Source: Formicarius rufipectus (Eukaryota; Chordata; Aves; Passeriformes; Formicariidae). Taken from it: a stretch of DNA of 64,000 bases. Positions 63,101 to 64,000 of this stretch are shown in pieces (position 1 is the first letter of the stretch; each line of letters starts with the position of its first letter). The stretch is from the NCBI GenBank assembly GCA_013399695.1, contig VXAU01003995.1:1089333-1153332 (forward strand), in the 5' to 3' direction. The notes beneath the pieces are model-generated. The model had not been told where the DNA came from. It did no database searches and was given only the letters and a program-made list of their open reading frames with translations. Both the position numbers and the translations under genes were made by a program.

Positions 63101-64000
63101 GATAATTATCTGTAGGTACTGTATAAGTACATATAATTAAGAGGAAGAGTAACAGGCCAAAATGTTAAATATTTAAGCAGGAAAGGAGCTTAGGAGACTG
63201 TCGTGTCACAGGGCTTACAGACATGTTGAAGGTCAAGGTTAAAATTCACATAATCTTGGTTTACATGCTTTTTAGGCCATTTTCCCAATTAATTATTTTA
63301 AGGTCAGAGTACGAAGGTAGAAACAATTACCTGTGTAGTCCCAGGAGGAGTAATGTTTCATTAAAAACATCAGGAAATAGTAATGTTACAGTGTTGAAAA
63401 CAATAAACATCATATTAACATGACTGTTCTGCGAAACTCAAAATAATCCTTTGGCTTTACATGGCATTAGTAATGCTTTGCTGGAATGTGTCCAGTTTTG
63501 AGTACTGTACTTCAGAAAAGTATCTGGACAACTGTAGAATCTCTAAAGGAGAATACAGTGATGAGAGGCCTCAAATCATGATTAATGAGAGAAGCCTGAA
63601 AGTGGTGTTTTTGTCTAAAAAGAGAAGTGTGAGGGAAGAAAACATCCCTTTTTCTAATGTGTAAGAAGTCACAGCAGAGAAATAAAGAAATAAACTTTTC
63701 TGTCCACTGGCAATAGGACTAGAAATTATGGTTTGACCTTACAGTAATGAAAACTTCAGTAAATAGTAAGATAGACTTTTTGGTAGCACTTGTCTGGTGA
63801 GGCAGTAGGACGGTCAGTACTGCAGATTGTGAAGACCAGGTGACGTGACCATGTTAGGTTAAATTCAGTGCACCCTCAGATTGCTTTCAGCCATGTTTTC
63901 TCTTGTCTTAAGTTGATGTGACCATCTGCTTCTACCCACTCCACAGTACCAAAGGAAGGTTATCAGGCTTGTGGGTGAATGGGGACTAAGAGAAATGTGG
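60166..64000 (+). other. FAM185A last intron (incomplete)
   Basis: Starts with GTAAGG and runs off the window. An old plus-strand CR1 is at 63.45-63.67 kb. The terminal coding exon was looked for and not found. Confidence 0.75.
63445..63670 (+). mobile_element. Diverged CR1-like LINE fragment
   Basis: AATGTGTCCAGTTTTGAGTA, GATGAGAGGCC and AGAAGCCTGAAAG followed by AAAAAGAGAAG match the sense CR1 block that normally reads tgtgtccagttttggcc...atgatgagaggg...aggctgaag...gagaagag. Heavily diverged. Confidence 0.55.

Noticed and set aside
1..64000. CRISPR arrays, rRNA, tRNA genes, endogenous retroviral coding regions
   Set aside because: None seen: no spaced direct-repeat arrays, no tRNA-like A/B box with cloverleaf, no paired LTRs or gag-pol frames.

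Overview
The window is vertebrate nuclear DNA, almost certainly from a bird. It is AT-rich, has long introns, carries at least nine CR1 LINE fragments (the dominant avian retroposon) and no mammalian-type SINEs, and its recognisable proteins are vertebrate FGL2 and FAM185A. It is eukaryotic accessory-free sequence: I see no operon, CRISPR array, rRNA or tRNA gene, and no system that I would call new.

Layout. From 1 to about 29.5 kb the DNA appears to be the 5' part of a minus-strand gene, most likely CCDC146. One probable first coding exon is visible at 23124-23281; the rest of that gene would lie to the left of the window. A complete two-exon FGL2 gene (9134-13069, plus strand) sits inside the CCDC146 intron in antisense orientation, the same nested arrangement known in mammals. 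A CpG island at about 29.0-30.6 kb looks like a divergent promoter. It is interrupted by a 520-base N gap at 29893-30412, and it carries an RFX-type X-box, an inverted CCAAT box, a ZNF143-like site and a palindromic CACGTG E-box.

From the island to the right edge the plus strand carries FAM185A. Six internal coding exons are resolved with intact splice sites and matching phases: 36577-36686, 40076-40168, 44554-44692, 49151-49192, 57621-57716 and 60031-60165. Its first exon is probably inside the N gap and its last exon is beyond the right edge. The remaining sequence is intronic, with CR1 copies, simple repeats and a few candidate regulatory motifs.

How the genes relate: CCDC146 (centriole and sperm-flagellum coiled-coil protein) and FAM185A (beta-helical DUF4097-like protein of poorly known function) probably share a promoter. 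FGL2 (secreted or membrane-associated fibrinogen-like immune regulator/prothrombinase) has its own TATA promoter. The most interesting protein-level observation is that the position of the serine reported as essential for mouse FGL2 prothrombinase activity is a lysine here, next to an extra cysteine.
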